DNA of 64,000 bases from 1162T-S-0a-05 sp050299435 (GTDB taxonomy: Bacteria > Pseudomonadota > Gammaproteobacteria > Pseudomonadales > Cellvibrionaceae), in contig JBNKVX010000001.1 of NCBI GenBank assembly GCA_050299435.1, positions 1 to 64,000 of the forward strand, written 5' to 3'. The position numbers were made by a program, and so were the translations under genes. The number at the start of each line of letters is the position of its first letter. Position 1 is the first letter of the stretch. The notes beneath the pieces were generated by a model. The model worked only from the letters and a program-made list of their open reading frames with translations. It was not told the DNA's origin and did not search any database. Shown one piece after another: positions 52,256 to 62,354 of the stretch.

Positions 52256-53686
52256 ATGAAGACATTTTATTGGCACGATTACGAAACCTGGGGTATTGAT
52301 CCTTCTATTGATCGTCCAAGTCAATTTGCAGGTGTAAGAACCAATGAGAATCTGGAGATCATTGGTGAGCCTTTGGTAATTTATTGTCAGCCAGCTGAAG
52401 ATATCTTACCCAATCCTGAAGCTTGTCTGGTTACCGGTATCAGCCCACAACAGGCCCAGCAAAAAGGGCTAAAAGAACACGCTTTCATGGCGAAAATTCA
52501 TGAAGAACTTGCACGGCCTCTTACTTGCGGTGTGGGTTATAACTCGATACGGTTTGATGACGAAGTGACACGCTACGGTTTATATCGAAATTATTTTGAT
52601 CCTTATGAAAGAGAATGGCGTAACGGTAATTCTCGCTGGGACATAATTGATATGGTGCGTTTGTGTTACGCCCTGCGACCAGAAGGAGTGGAATGGCCGC
52701 TGGTAGATGGAAAACCCAGTTTTAAATTGGAAAATTTGACTGTGGCCAACGGTATCAGTCATGCCGATGCTCACGACGCGTATTCTGATGTTGCTGCTAC
52801 TATTGAAATGGCGAAACTCATAAAGTCTCGGCAGCCGGCCTTGTATGATTATGTCTATCAAAATAAAAGTAAAAAAGAAATTGGCAAATTAATCAACGTA
52901 AAAGAACGCAAACCCTTGTTTCATATTTCTTCAAAGTTTTCATCAGAGCACGGTTGTGCCGGATTGGTGGTGCCTTTGGCTTGGCACCCGACAAATAAGA
53001 ATGCCGTGATTGTTTATAACCTGGAAGTGGATCCAACGCCTCTCGCGACACTCAGCGCGGAGGAAATTCGTGAGCGGGTATTTACCTCGCAGGCTGATTT
53101 GCCAGAAGGTGAAACGCGCTTGCCAATCAAGTTAGTACATATTAATAAGGCACCGGTGCTGGCGATTCCCAAAATTCTGGATTCTAATGCGGCGACTCGT
53201 TTAAAGATTGACAAAGACTTGTGCGAAGCACATTGGCAAAAAATCAAGACTTTTGACATTGAAAGTAAAATTCAAGAGATGTATCGCGTTGATCCCTTTG
53301 AAGGTGATGGAGACCCAGAGCGAAGTTTGTACGGTGGTTTTATCGGCGACAGGGATAAAGTGTTAATGAATGATTTGCGGAAAAGTGATGAGCAAACGAT
53401 TGCACAGCAAAATTTTGTTTTCGAAGATGCGCGACTGAATGCCATGTTGCTATTTTATAAGGCGAGAAATTTCCCCGGCAGTTTATCTAATCAAGAGCAG
53501 GCGGAGTGGACAGAGGTGGTTCAGGGGCGTTTGACAAGCGGCGGGAGTGGGCGATTGAGTTTGAGTGAGTTAGATGAAAAACTCAAAAAGCTACAAACAG
53601 AAAATGAGGATAACAGTAAAAATCTTGAAATACTCAAGCAACTGGAAAGCTATGCCTCAGCGTTAAAACAAAAGTACAAAATTTAA
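52256..53686 (+). CDS. sbcB: Exodeoxyribonuclease I
   Basis: 476 residues from ATG 52256; the frame is open further upstream but the family starts at MKTFYWHDYETWG. DEDD 3'-5' exonuclease domain with D8/E10 (DYETWG), GISPQQAQQKG, and NSIRFDDEVTRYGLYRNYFDP. The SH3-like and C-terminal helical parts of ExoI follow (about 195-476, with LYGGFIGDRDK). Degrades single-stranded DNA from 3' ends and suppresses unwanted recombination. Full family length. 46 bp after the MobA-like gene; probably independent. Confidence 0.95.
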   Translation: MKTFYWHDYETWGIDPSIDRPSQFAGVRTNENLEIIGEPLVIYCQPAEDILPNPEACLVTGISPQQAQQKGLKEHAFMAKIHEELARPLTCGVGYNSIRFDDEVTRYGLYRNYFDPYEREWRNGNSRWDIIDMVRLCYALRPEGVEWPLVDGKPSFKLENLTVANGISHADAHDAYSDVAATIEMAKLIKSRQPALYDYVYQNKSKKEIGKLINVKERKPLFHISSKFSSEHGCAGLVVPLAWHPTNKNAVIVYNLEVDPTPLATLSAEEIRERVFTSQADLPEGETRLPIKLVHINKAPVLAIPKILDSNAATRLKIDKDLCEAHWQKIKTFDIESKIQEMYRVDPFEGDGDPERSLYGGFIGDRDKVLMNDLRKSDEQTIAQQNFVFEDARLNAMLLFYKARNFPGSLSNQEQAEWTEVVQGRLTSGGSGRLSLSELDEKLKKLQTENEDNSKNLEILKQLESYASALKQKYKI

Positions 53687-53902
53687 AGATAGGTGTCAGG
53701 GCCTCTTTGAATTGACGGGCTTTGCTATTGGGCAAATTTTGATCAAGGCGCCTGGAGACTTATCCATTACCTTATCCGTTTTGATTCTCTCCGTTAAAGA
53801 TAGGCCGAATTACTCAATTCACGCCAAATATTCGTTTGTGTCTGCGCGAGAGGACGCTAGAATAGCGGCCGTTTGCCCAACATGTTTGTAGGAGTCACAA
53901 AT

Positions 53903-54913
53903 TTGATTTTCGCCGGCGCGCATATCCTCTCTATTGACCAATTTGAACGCGAAGACATCGAATTGATATTTCGTGTGGCGGATGAAATGGAGCCCTATGC
54001 AATGCGACGCAAGGTAACTCGTGTGCTGGAGGGTGCGATATTAGGCAATATGTTTTTCGAACCGAGTACGCGAACCCGAGTGAGCTTTGGCTGTGCGTTC
54101 AATCTTCTCGGAGGCAACGTGCGCGAAACCACAGGTGTGCAAATGTCAGCCATCGCCAAAGGGGAGTCGCTTTACGATACGGCACGCGTGTTGTCGGGCT
54201 ATTCAGATGTAATTTGCATGCGGCACCCACAACCGGGTTCTGTAGCGGAATTCGCCAGCGCCAGTCGCGTGCCCGTAATTAACGGCGGTGATGGAGCCAA
54301 CGAGCATCCCACGCAAGCGCTCTTGGATCTCTACACAATTCAAAAAGAAATCCGGGATCAAGGTGGTGCTCTGGATGGCTTGCGCATAGCCATGATCGGT
54401 GATCTGCGCTATGGAAGGACCGTCCACTCACTTGCTCAACTGCTCGCATTGTTCAGCAAGGTGCACGTTGTATTGATTTCTCCTGAGGAGCTGGCGATGC
54501 CAGAAGAACTTGTTGAGAAATTGCGCGAGGCGGGGCACGAGGTGATCGTTTCTACCGAACTCACCGACAACATTCAGCATGTGGATATTGTGTACTCAAC
54601 GCGTATCCAGGAAGAAAGATTTGCGAGTAAAGAAGAGGCTGATCTGTATCGAGGCCGTTTTCGACTTAACCAGTCTATTTACACACGTTATTGCGAGCCC
54701 AATACGGTCATTATGCATCCCTTGCCGAGAGATTCGCGCGCGGAAGCAAATGAATTGGACAAGGACCTGGATGATAACCCCAAACTCGCGATTTTCAGAC
54801 AAACCGACAACGGCGTCTTAGTGCGAATGGCTTTGTTTGCGATGGTGTTGGATGTGGTTGATGACGTCGATAAACATGCGCAACCTGTCAATTGGTACCA
54901 CAAGCGTGGTTAG
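53903..54913 (+). CDS. pyrB: Aspartate carbamoyltransferase
   Basis: 336 residues from TTG 53903. I chose this codon because TAGGAGT (53887-53893) precedes it and the product then begins MIFAGAHILSIDQF, as in homologues; an earlier TTG at 53873 would add ten residues. Carbamoyl-phosphate site: FFEPSTRTRVSFG. Further motifs: VICMRHPQPGSV, GANEHPTQALLDLYTI (the HPTQ binding loop), and MHPLPRDSRAEA. Second step of pyrimidine synthesis. No pyrI regulatory gene follows. The 217 bp upstream contain no other ORF. Confidence 0.93.
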   Translation: MIFAGAHILSIDQFEREDIELIFRVADEMEPYAMRRKVTRVLEGAILGNMFFEPSTRTRVSFGCAFNLLGGNVRETTGVQMSAIAKGESLYDTARVLSGYSDVICMRHPQPGSVAEFASASRVPVINGGDGANEHPTQALLDLYTIQKEIRDQGGALDGLRIAMIGDLRYGRTVHSLAQLLALFSKVHVVLISPEELAMPEELVEKLREAGHEVIVSTELTDNIQHVDIVYSTRIQEERFASKEEADLYRGRFRLNQSIYTRYCEPNTVIMHPLPRDSRAEANELDKDLDDNPKLAIFRQTDNGVLVRMALFAMVLDVVDDVDKHAQPVNWYHKRG

Positions 54914-54919
54914 CCTGTC

Positions 54920-56200
54920 TTAAAGTAAATACTCGTTAACGCGCGCAACAAGTTGATGCTTGTCAATGGGTTTGCTGATCCATGCAGCAGCACTGATTTG
55001 TTCCCGGAATTTAGCCAGTTCATCTGTATCGGCGTTTGAGAGAATGATTTTTGGTTTGTCAAAATACTTGGCGTCTTTCTGCAAGGTTTCAAAGCATTTC
55101 AGGCCAGGTGATTCTGCGTTGTCAATGTGTAATATCAATAAGTCGGGATTGAACTCCAGAATTTTTTCAAGATAACCGTCCTGAAAAATGCTGGTGAGTA
55201 AAAAGCAGTGTCCTTCAAGTGCATTGCTAATCGTTTGCAAGGACTCCTCGTCATTGTCCACAACAAAAACTTTTCGATGCGGCCTAAAGGGCCGAATGGT
55301 TGCACAATTGCGACCCCGTTTTTTACTTTGGTAAAGTGCTTGGTCGGCGTATTTGATTTGCTCCGCCAAGTTAGTGCCGGTGGTGTAATTTATGATTGAT
55401 CCGCCAATGCTGACGCTTACGCGATCTGAGCTTAGGGAGGTGCGATGTCTAATATTCAGTTCATGCAGTGTATGGTGAATTTCCTGTGTAATATGCTGAG
55501 CACCGCATTCCGGTGTGTTTGGAAGAAGAGCGATAAATTCTTCGCCGCCGAAGCGTGCCACGATATCTCCTGGACGGCTCATACATGCTTTGAGGACTTC
55601 GACGACCTTAACAATACATTCGTCTCCAGCGGGATGACCGTAAGTGTCGTTATACAGTTTGAAGTGATCGATATCGATCAATAGCATTGTCATTGGGTCA
55701 TGATTTCGTGTCGCGAGCTTCCATTGCTCTGTGGCCTTTTCATCAAAAGTATGACGATTAAACAAGTTTGTTAGCCCATCGCGTTGGCTGACTTCTCGCA
55801 ATTCCTGATTTAATTGGGTGAGTTGATTACGCATCTCAACGATGCGTTCCATGGCACGGATTTTAGCCTTAACAATGGCTGCGCTGAGGGGTTTGATAAG
55901 GTAGTCGTCACCGCCTGCTTCAATGCCAGCCGAGTAGCTCGAGTCGTTTTCTTCCCCGGTGACAAAAACAATGGGTACCCAGAAATCCCCCATACCTTCG
56001 CGAATTAATCTTGTGGTTTCAAAACCATCAAGCCCGGGCATCTGAACATCCATAAAAATAAAATCGACGGGGGAAGATTCGACAATCTGCAGTGCGGTTT
56101 CGCCATCGGGCGCGCAAATAACTTCGTGACCGGCTTCTTCAATGTAATTGGACATCGAATAGCGCAGGGTTGGACTGTCTTCCACCAGTAAGACCTTCAT
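54920..56200 (-). CDS. Response regulator diguanylate cyclase (REC-GGDEF-degenerate REC)
   Basis: 426 residues. REC domain 1-120: acidic pair E7/D8, phosphoacceptor D51 (FIFMDVQMPG), K103 (IKPLS). GGDEF domain about 135-300, active site GGEEF (218-222) and an intact I-site R209-PGD212 for product inhibition. A third domain (about 305-426) again has a receiver-like layout (KVFVVDNDEESL..., DLLILHIDNA, ISKPIDKHQL), but the phosphoacceptor position is His, so it is probably a degenerate, non-phosphorylated receiver. Makes cyclic di-GMP in response to a histidine kinase. No kinase gene adjacent. Confidence 0.92.
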   Translation of the reverse strand: MKVLLVEDSPTLRYSMSNYIEEAGHEVICAPDGETALQIVESSPVDFIFMDVQMPGLDGFETTRLIREGMGDFWVPIVFVTGEENDSSYSAGIEAGGDDYLIKPLSAAIVKAKIRAMERIVEMRNQLTQLNQELREVSQRDGLTNLFNRHTFDEKATEQWKLATRNHDPMTMLLIDIDHFKLYNDTYGHPAGDECIVKVVEVLKACMSRPGDIVARFGGEEFIALLPNTPECGAQHITQEIHHTLHELNIRHRTSLSSDRVSVSIGGSIINYTTGTNLAEQIKYADQALYQSKKRGRNCATIRPFRPHRKVFVVDNDEESLQTISNALEGHCFLLTSIFQDGYLEKILEFNPDLLILHIDNAESPGLKCFETLQKDAKYFDKPKIILSNADTDELAKFREQISAAAWISKPIDKHQLVARVNEYLL

Positions 56201-56282
56201 ACATTATTTTCCGGCGGCATTTCACGGGATGATAACACACTTAACAGCAGGTATAATGCGTCGTTTAATTTGGAAGCCCGCA

Positions 56283-57425
56283 ATGTCAGAGTTCGACGAT
56301 ATTCGCCCCTATAACGACGATGAAGTGCGTCCCTGTTTGGACCGTTTGTTGGCGGATCCGGAATTTATTGACGCTATTGTGCGTTTGCGATTTCCAAATA
56401 TCGGACGTTATTTACCTTTTATACTACGTAATACTGCGCGGAATCGTTTGCGAAAAGAATTTGCTCACGTTCAGAGTGTGCGAGAATTTCAAGAAGTTAT
56501 CGAGGGCTATTTTGCTCCACTTATTGAGCGTACTGTAGATAACTTAAGTGTTTCTGGATTAGAACGACTGGCCAAGGGAAAGGCTTCTCTATTTGTCAGC
56601 AATCATCGAGATATCGCGATGGATCCGGCTTTTGTAAACTGGGTGTTGTTTCAGAATGGATTCACTACTTTGCGAATTGCGATTGGTGATAATTTACTTA
56701 CCAAACCATTTGCGTCTGATCTAATGCGTTTGAATAAAAGCTTTATTGTAAATCGCTCTGCGACTGCACCGCGTGAAAAACTCAAAGCGGCGAAGCACTT
56801 ATCGCGTTATATTCATCATTCCGTATTACAAGATAACGAGAACGTCTGGATTGCTCAACGAGAAGGCCGTGCAAAAGAGGGCGTGGATAAAACCAATCCA
56901 GCAATAGTAAGCATGATTGCAATATCCAGAGAGAAATCGCAAAGTTTTTCCGAATACATCTGCGAAGCGAATATTGTGCCAGTGAGCATATCCTATGAAT
57001 ATGATCCCTGCGATCAAGCTAAAGCGCGGGAAGTGTTTGAAAAAGCGCAGTCCGGCGAATACAAAAAAACTGAGCATGAAGATGTCATCAGTATTGCCAA
57101 GGGAATCGCCGGGTTTAAAGGGAATGTACATTTGAGTTTCGGCGAACCGCTACGAGGAGAGTTCGCAAACGCCGAAGAAGTGACTGAAGAGCTGGATCGT
57201 CAAATAAATGAAAATTATGTGTTGCACCCCAGCAATTGTATTGCTTATGAAATGTTGGAAAAAAAATTACCTAATGTAAAAGTCGGAAAAGAAAATATCA
57301 ATTTTCTCGAAGGGGAATGGCGTGAGCAGCGAGAAAAATTCCGCGAACAAATTGCCACCTGTAACACGCGTTACCTTGAAACGCTGCTGCGGGCTTATGC
57401 AAACCCCGTATACGCGCGTTTATAA
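56283..57425 (+). CDS. 1-acyl-glycerol-3-phosphate acyltransferase-like protein
   Basis: 380 residues from ATG 56283 (GGAAG nine bases upstream); 56229 is also open but lacks a ribosome binding site. PlsC-type acyltransferase domain with the catalytic NHRDIAMD (HX4D: H and D) at about 124-131, then 'SFIVNRSATA' and 'WIAQREGRAKEG' (motif III substrate-binding, E-G-R). The remainder (about 250-380) is a helical extension. It probably acylates a phospholipid precursor at the inner membrane, although no transmembrane segment is strong; the exact lipid is unknown. Divergent from the diguanylate cyclase gene, 28 bp upstream of dinG. Confidence 0.82.
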   Translation: MSEFDDIRPYNDDEVRPCLDRLLADPEFIDAIVRLRFPNIGRYLPFILRNTARNRLRKEFAHVQSVREFQEVIEGYFAPLIERTVDNLSVSGLERLAKGKASLFVSNHRDIAMDPAFVNWVLFQNGFTTLRIAIGDNLLTKPFASDLMRLNKSFIVNRSATAPREKLKAAKHLSRYIHHSVLQDNENVWIAQREGRAKEGVDKTNPAIVSMIAISREKSQSFSEYICEANIVPVSISYEYDPCDQAKAREVFEKAQSGEYKKTEHEDVISIAKGIAGFKGNVHLSFGEPLRGEFANAEEVTEELDRQINENYVLHPSNCIAYEMLEKKLPNVKVGKENINFLEGEWREQREKFREQIATCNTRYLETLLRAYANPVYARL

Positions 57426-57464
57426 CCTTATGCCAAAATCTCTCCGGTGTCGCAGAATTCCCAG

Positions 57465-59588
57465 ATGCTAAGCGCTGAAACTAAAGAACGTATTCAACAA
57501 GCCTATTCGAAATTTTTAGACGCTAAATCTCTCAAGCCGCGCTATGGCCAAAAATTAATGATAGCTGCGATTGCAAAAACTCTAGGATGTATTGAATGTG
57601 ATGTAGATGGGCTGAGAACAAATCAGGGGCACGTCTGTGTTGTTGAGGCGGGAACAGGCACGGGTAAAACGGTTGCCTATTTACTCGCGAGCTTACCTAT
57701 TGCGGCAGAAAAAAATAAAAAAGTCGTCTTGTCCTCCGCCACGGTCGCACTTCAGGAACAAGTTGTCTTCAAAGATCTCCCGGATATTTTAAAAAATAGT
57801 GGATTGAATTTCAGTTTTGCTTTGGCCAAGGGCAGAGGTCGCTACGTCTGTTTATCTAAATTGGACAGGTTGACCAGCTCGGATAATCCTGAACAACTTA
57901 TTCCTGTTTACGATGAAGAATATCTTGAATTCAGTGCTGAAGATAAGCATCTCTACGATGAATTGGTAACAGCATTGGCAGATGGCGAATGGGATGGGGA
58001 TCGCGATAATTGGCAAACCGAAATTGATCAAGGCGCTTGGCAGCGAGTCACAACGGATCATCGGCAATGCTCCGGTAGACGCTGCAGCCATATTCGCAAC
58101 TGCAGTTTTTTTAAAGCGCGAGAACAGTTGGAAGAAGTGGATTGTATTGTCGCCAATCATGATCTCGTGCTAGCTGATCTTGCTCTGGGCGGCGGAGCAA
58201 TCCTGTCGGCGCCCGAAGAAACAATTTATATCTTTGATGAAGGTCATCATCTTCCTGAGAAAGCACTCAATCATTTTTCTTTGCATACGCGTTTTCGAAG
58301 CACTATTCGCTGGCTTGGTCAAAGTGAAGGGCTGTGGCCATCGCTGATTGAAGCTTTGGAAGACGCTCAGTATTTTAATGAATTGGCTAAACCTGTGGAG
58401 GCAACTCTGAAGGGTGTGCGAACTATATTAGAAACGCATTTACCTTTTATACAGGAACTCACAGCCGTCATTGATCGAAGTGAGCGTACACCACGTATGC
58501 GTTTCGAGCACGGAATTGTGCCTCCGCAATTGGAAATATTGGCCGAAGAGTTAATGCAAGGGTTTTCGCAATTGGTTTCCATTTTGCAAAATTTACATCG
58601 CGAAGTTGAGGAATTACTTAACACATCAGCACCGAGTGTCCCACAAGTGGATTTAGAAAATATCTATCCGATTTTAGCAAGTTGGCTGGCTCGCGCTGAG
58701 GGGAACTATGCACTCTGGAAGAGTTACGTAAATACAGCTCAAGATGAGGCTTGGCCCATTGCACGTTGGATCACGCTGACGGAATTTAGCGAACAAAACG
58801 ACTACGAATTTGTTTCCAGTCCCATTCTGGCTTCGCGTGCACTAGAGGAGGATTTATGGTCGCGCAGTTTTGCGGCTATAGTGACCTCGGCCACGCTAAC
58901 CGCTTTGAATTCTTTTGATCGATTTAAGTACCGCGCGGGAACTGGAGACCAAGATACCTACGAGGTGGTGCCGAGTCCTTTTCGATTTTCCGAAAATGCG
59001 GAACTGCATGTTCCTGCATGTGCGATTGAAGCCAGCGATGCACTTGCTCACACCGATAATTTGATTGAAAACCTTCCGGATTTAATTAGTTTAGAAAACG
59101 GAACCCTCGTTCTTTTTTCATCGCGCAGACAAATGCAGGATGTTTACGAAGCGTTGCCTCACACTTTAAAAAATTCAATATTGATTCAGGGGAGTGAATC
59201 TAAGCAGCAACTGATTAAAAAACACAAAAGTCGTATTGACGACGAATTGGGAAGCGTCATTTTCGGATTGGCAAGTTTCGCCGAAGGTGTGGATTTACCT
59301 GGAAAATATTGCGAACACGTTATTATTGCAAAAATTCCTTTCGCTGTTCCAGACGATCCTCTCGAATCAGCTATGGGTGAATGGATTGAAAAGCAGGGTG
59401 GAAATGCATTTATGCAAATTTCCGTTCCCGATGCAGCAATGCGCTTATTGCAGGCTTGTGGTCGCTTGTTGCGTACAGAAACAGATAGCGGAAAAATAAC
59501 TATCCTCGATAAGCGTTTACTTACTAAACGCTATGGCAAAGCGATCCTTGAATCGTTACCACCTTATAAAAAAGTGTTTGGCCAGTAA
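57465..59588 (+). CDS. dinG: ATP-dependent DNA helicase DinG
   Basis: 707 residues from ATG 57465; homologues begin close to MLSAETK, and the GTG at 57447 would add six residues. XPD-like 5'-3' helicase: Walker A AGTGTGKT (62-69), FeS-cluster cysteines probably C115, C199, C204 and C210 (YVCLSKL, HRQCSGRRCSHIRNCSFF), DEAH-type box IFDEGHHL, and later VTSATLTALNSFDRF and ACGRLLR for motif VI. Unwinds DNA/RNA-DNA structures. Ends 12 bp before the convergent argS gene. Confidence 0.94.
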   Translation: MLSAETKERIQQAYSKFLDAKSLKPRYGQKLMIAAIAKTLGCIECDVDGLRTNQGHVCVVEAGTGTGKTVAYLLASLPIAAEKNKKVVLSSATVALQEQVVFKDLPDILKNSGLNFSFALAKGRGRYVCLSKLDRLTSSDNPEQLIPVYDEEYLEFSAEDKHLYDELVTALADGEWDGDRDNWQTEIDQGAWQRVTTDHRQCSGRRCSHIRNCSFFKAREQLEEVDCIVANHDLVLADLALGGGAILSAPEETIYIFDEGHHLPEKALNHFSLHTRFRSTIRWLGQSEGLWPSLIEALEDAQYFNELAKPVEATLKGVRTILETHLPFIQELTAVIDRSERTPRMRFEHGIVPPQLEILAEELMQGFSQLVSILQNLHREVEELLNTSAPSVPQVDLENIYPILASWLARAEGNYALWKSYVNTAQDEAWPIARWITLTEFSEQNDYEFVSSPILASRALEEDLWSRSFAAIVTSATLTALNSFDRFKYRAGTGDQDTYEVVPSPFRFSENAELHVPACAIEASDALAHTDNLIENLPDLISLENGTLVLFSSRRQMQDVYEALPHTLKNSILIQGSESKQQLIKKHKSRIDDELGSVIFGLASFAEGVDLPGKYCEHVIIAKIPFAVPDDPLESAMGEWIEKQGGNAFMQISVPDAAMRLLQACGRLLRTETDSGKITILDKRLLTKRYGKAILESLPPYKKVFGQ

Positions 59589-59600
59589 CAATAACACTTG

Positions 59601-61352
59601 TTACATTCTTTGCATTACTTTAATCCCAAGTAATTCCAGGCCGATTTGCAAGGTATTTGCGGTCATTTTGCAGAGCAAGAGCCGACTGTTGCGAAGCTCT
59701 GTGTCTATATCGCTTTTTAATACCGGGCAAGATTCATAAAACGCCATAAAAATCGCGCTCAGATCGTAGAGATAATTGCACAGAACATGAGGATACGCTT
59801 CTTGAGCAACTTGTTCGATTGCTTCTGAGAATTGCATAATTTTAAGTGCAAGCGCGTATTCATGTTTTTCATTTAACTGAACCTTTGAGCGGAAACTTTC
59901 CATGTCTTCATTGGCTTTTCTAAAAATACTACGAATACGTGCATAGGCAAATTGCAAGTACGGGCTGGTGTTGCCTTCAAAACGCAGCATATTGTCCCAA
60001 TTAAATACATAGTCATTTGTGCGTGTTTTGCTGAGGTCTGCATATTTCACCGCACCAATACCCACGTTTTTGGCAATTTCCCGTATTTCCTCTTCGGGGA
60101 AAGTTTCGTCGCGCGTGCTGAGTTTTTCGCGTACAAGCTTGTTAGCGCGTTCAATGGCTTCTTCAAGTAAATCTGCCAATTTAACAGTTTCACCGCTGCG
60201 CGTTTTAAAGGGTTTGCCGTCGTCACCGAGTATCATGCCAAAGGCGTGGTGTTCAAGACTTTGCCACTCGTTGGCGAAACCGGCTTTGTGACCCAGAAGA
60301 AAAACCTGTTGCATATGCAGAGATTGTCTTGCGTCGATAAAGTATAAAATTCGGTCGGCTTCCAGGTTTGAACATCGGTATTGCAATGCCGCAAGATCGG
60401 TTGTGCTATACAGATAGCCGCCGTCCGACTTTTGAATAATGACAACTGCAGGGTCACCATTTTTATCCGCGAGCTCCTTGAGAAAAGCAACTTGCGCACC
60501 TTTGTCTTCAACAACAAGACCTTTTTCCTGTAAGCTCAACACAACTTCGGCCAACATGTCGTTGTAAGCGCTTTCACCCCGTACGTCTTCAGGTTTTAGC
60601 GTGACATCCAGGGTGTGATAAATTTCCTCAGCATGATGTAGAGATACAGATTTAAATTGCTCCCACAACTTTAAAACGTCCTTATCGCCGGATTGCAATT
60701 TAACTACGTATTCACGCGCGCGATCAGCAAATCCTGAATTTTCATCAAAATGCTTTTTCGCTTGTTTATAGAAAGTTTCAAGATCACTTAATGCCAGCTC
60801 AGCTTCTTCACCCTGTTGAATATGTGACTCCAGCTCGGCGATGAGCATGCCGAATTGTGTACCCCAGTCCCCAACGTGATTTTGTCTAATCACTTTATGC
60901 CCAAGAAATTCCAGAATGCGGGCAAGTGCATCGCCGAGCACGGTGGTGCGTAAATGGCCGACATGCATTTCCTTGGCGAGGTTGGGTGAAGAGTAATCAA
61001 TAACGATACACAATTGTTCTTCCGATTTTTCTAAACCCAATTTGTCGTCAGAGCTGCCTAATTCGAGTTGATTCGCTAGCCACTCTTTTTGCAGATGAAT
61101 ATTGATAAATCCGGGGCCGGCAATTTCCAGGGTGCTGGCAATACCCTCCAGCTGTATGTTATCCAGTATGAGCTGCGCAATTTCACGCGGAGGCTTTCCC
61201 ATACCCTTGGCGGCAGCCATTGCACCATTGGCCTGATAATCACCAAAACCGGGCTTTTTTGAAGGACTGATGTGTGGCTGGTATTCTGCAGGGAAGCCTG
61301 CGTCGCTCATGGCGTTGCGAAAGCGTTCGTTTAAAAGGGCGCGAATATTCAT
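59601..61352 (-). CDS. argS: Arginyl-tRNA synthetase
   Basis: 583 residues from ATG 61352. N-terminal ADD1 domain, then SSPNLAKEMHVGHLRTT with the HIGH motif as HVGH (about 125-128), and NHVGDWGTQFGMLIAEL. The KMSK motif is absent, as is common in class I ArgS. C-terminal DALR anticodon domain (about 450-583). Cytoplasmic. No unusual sequence. It ends close to the convergent dinG gene and its 5' side opens to a 219-bp gap. Confidence 0.95.
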   Translation of the reverse strand: MNIRALLNERFRNAMSDAGFPAEYQPHISPSKKPGFGDYQANGAMAAAKGMGKPPREIAQLILDNIQLEGIASTLEIAGPGFINIHLQKEWLANQLELGSSDDKLGLEKSEEQLCIVIDYSSPNLAKEMHVGHLRTTVLGDALARILEFLGHKVIRQNHVGDWGTQFGMLIAELESHIQQGEEAELALSDLETFYKQAKKHFDENSGFADRAREYVVKLQSGDKDVLKLWEQFKSVSLHHAEEIYHTLDVTLKPEDVRGESAYNDMLAEVVLSLQEKGLVVEDKGAQVAFLKELADKNGDPAVVIIQKSDGGYLYSTTDLAALQYRCSNLEADRILYFIDARQSLHMQQVFLLGHKAGFANEWQSLEHHAFGMILGDDGKPFKTRSGETVKLADLLEEAIERANKLVREKLSTRDETFPEEEIREIAKNVGIGAVKYADLSKTRTNDYVFNWDNMLRFEGNTSPYLQFAYARIRSIFRKANEDMESFRSKVQLNEKHEYALALKIMQFSEAIEQVAQEAYPHVLCNYLYDLSAIFMAFYESCPVLKSDIDTELRNSRLLLCKMTANTLQIGLELLGIKVMQRM

Positions 61353-61571
61353 AGACAATGGTGCCGAATTGTGGGAAATAACTGAGCAGCGGCGATTTTA
61401 GCGGCGTCGTGACAAGATGCAAGGTATTACGAAACAGATCGGGGATTCTTTCCAGGCTATTGCAGTCTAAACTATGACCTACAACGGAAGAATTTCAGTG
61501 CAGTTTGTGTAAGCAATAAGTGGATTACCTTGTAATTACCAGGGCGCACATAGGGACTAGAGGAGAAAATA

Positions 61572-62354
61572 ATGACATCCGAAGTACAAATGAATTGCGA
61601 GAATGGGGTGATGGAAATCTGCCTCAATAGGCCGGAAAGGAAGAATGCCCTGAATCTTGCAATGTACCAGGCATTGGCAAGTCACTTTCAAAACATAAGA
61701 AACCAGACAGCGATTCGTGTTGTATTGCTCACTGGCGAGGGCGCTTGTTTTACCAGTGGCAATGATCTCAACGATTTTGCCAGCGCTCCCCAGGAATACG
61801 ATGACAAACACCCGCTTATTCAATTTATGCTCGGTTTGCTAGATTGCCCAGTACCTGTGGTGGCGGCAGTTGAAGGTGTTGCAGTGGGTATAGGCACTAC
61901 GATGCTACTGCATTGCGATTTTGTTTATGCCTCTGCCGAATCCGTTTTTCAATTACCCTTTGTCAATCTGGGTTTGTGCCCAGAGTATGCCTCGAGTTTT
62001 CTGTTACCTCGTATTGCAGGCCACGTGCGCGCAGCAGAAATGTTAATGCTTGGCGAAAAATTTTCAGCAGAATTTGCACTTGAATGTGGAATGATTAACG
62101 GTATTTATTCTTCGCCGAGAAACAAAGCAATGGAAACCTGCGTAAAACTTAGCAAGCAAGCGCCGGCTGCAATTCGTCTCACAAAGAAATTGTTAAAAAG
62201 CGAAAATGCGGAGGATGTATTGCGTGTGATGATGCATGAAAGCGAGTTATTTAAAGCAAGATTACAGTCCCCTGAGTTCGGAGAAGCCGTCACGGCTTTT
62301 TTTGAAAAGCGACCGGCGGATTTTTCAAAATTTGAAGGAGAGTACAATGACTAG
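61572..62354 (+). CDS. Enoyl-CoA hydratase/isomerase (crotonase family)
   Basis: 260 residues. Crotonase fold: MEICLNRPERKNALNLAMYQ, oxyanion hole regions GEGACFTSGNDLNDF (G-x-x-F-x-x-G-x-D-L) and AAVEGVAVGIGTTMLLHCDF. The glutamate in 'FVNLGLCPEYASS' fits an isomerase (ECI-type) or hydratase; the usual second Glu of hydratases is not evident, so a Delta3,Delta2-enoyl-CoA isomerase role is possible. AGAGGAG (61559-61565) precedes ATG 61572. Overlaps the following SDR gene by 8 bp, so the two act in one pathway, probably unsaturated fatty-acid beta-oxidation. Confidence 0.88.
   Translation: MTSEVQMNCENGVMEICLNRPERKNALNLAMYQALASHFQNIRNQTAIRVVLLTGEGACFTSGNDLNDFASAPQEYDDKHPLIQFMLGLLDCPVPVVAAVEGVAVGIGTTMLLHCDFVYASAESVFQLPFVNLGLCPEYASSFLLPRIAGHVRAAEMLMLGEKFSAEFALECGMINGIYSSPRNKAMETCVKLSKQAPAAIRLTKKLLKSENAEDVLRVMMHESELFKARLQSPEFGEAVTAFFEKRPADFSKFEGEYND

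Noticed and set aside
53687..53902. Possible leader peptide or attenuator upstream of pyrB
   Set aside because: No convincing hairpin pair or T-run was found in the 216 bp, so no pyr attenuator is claimed.
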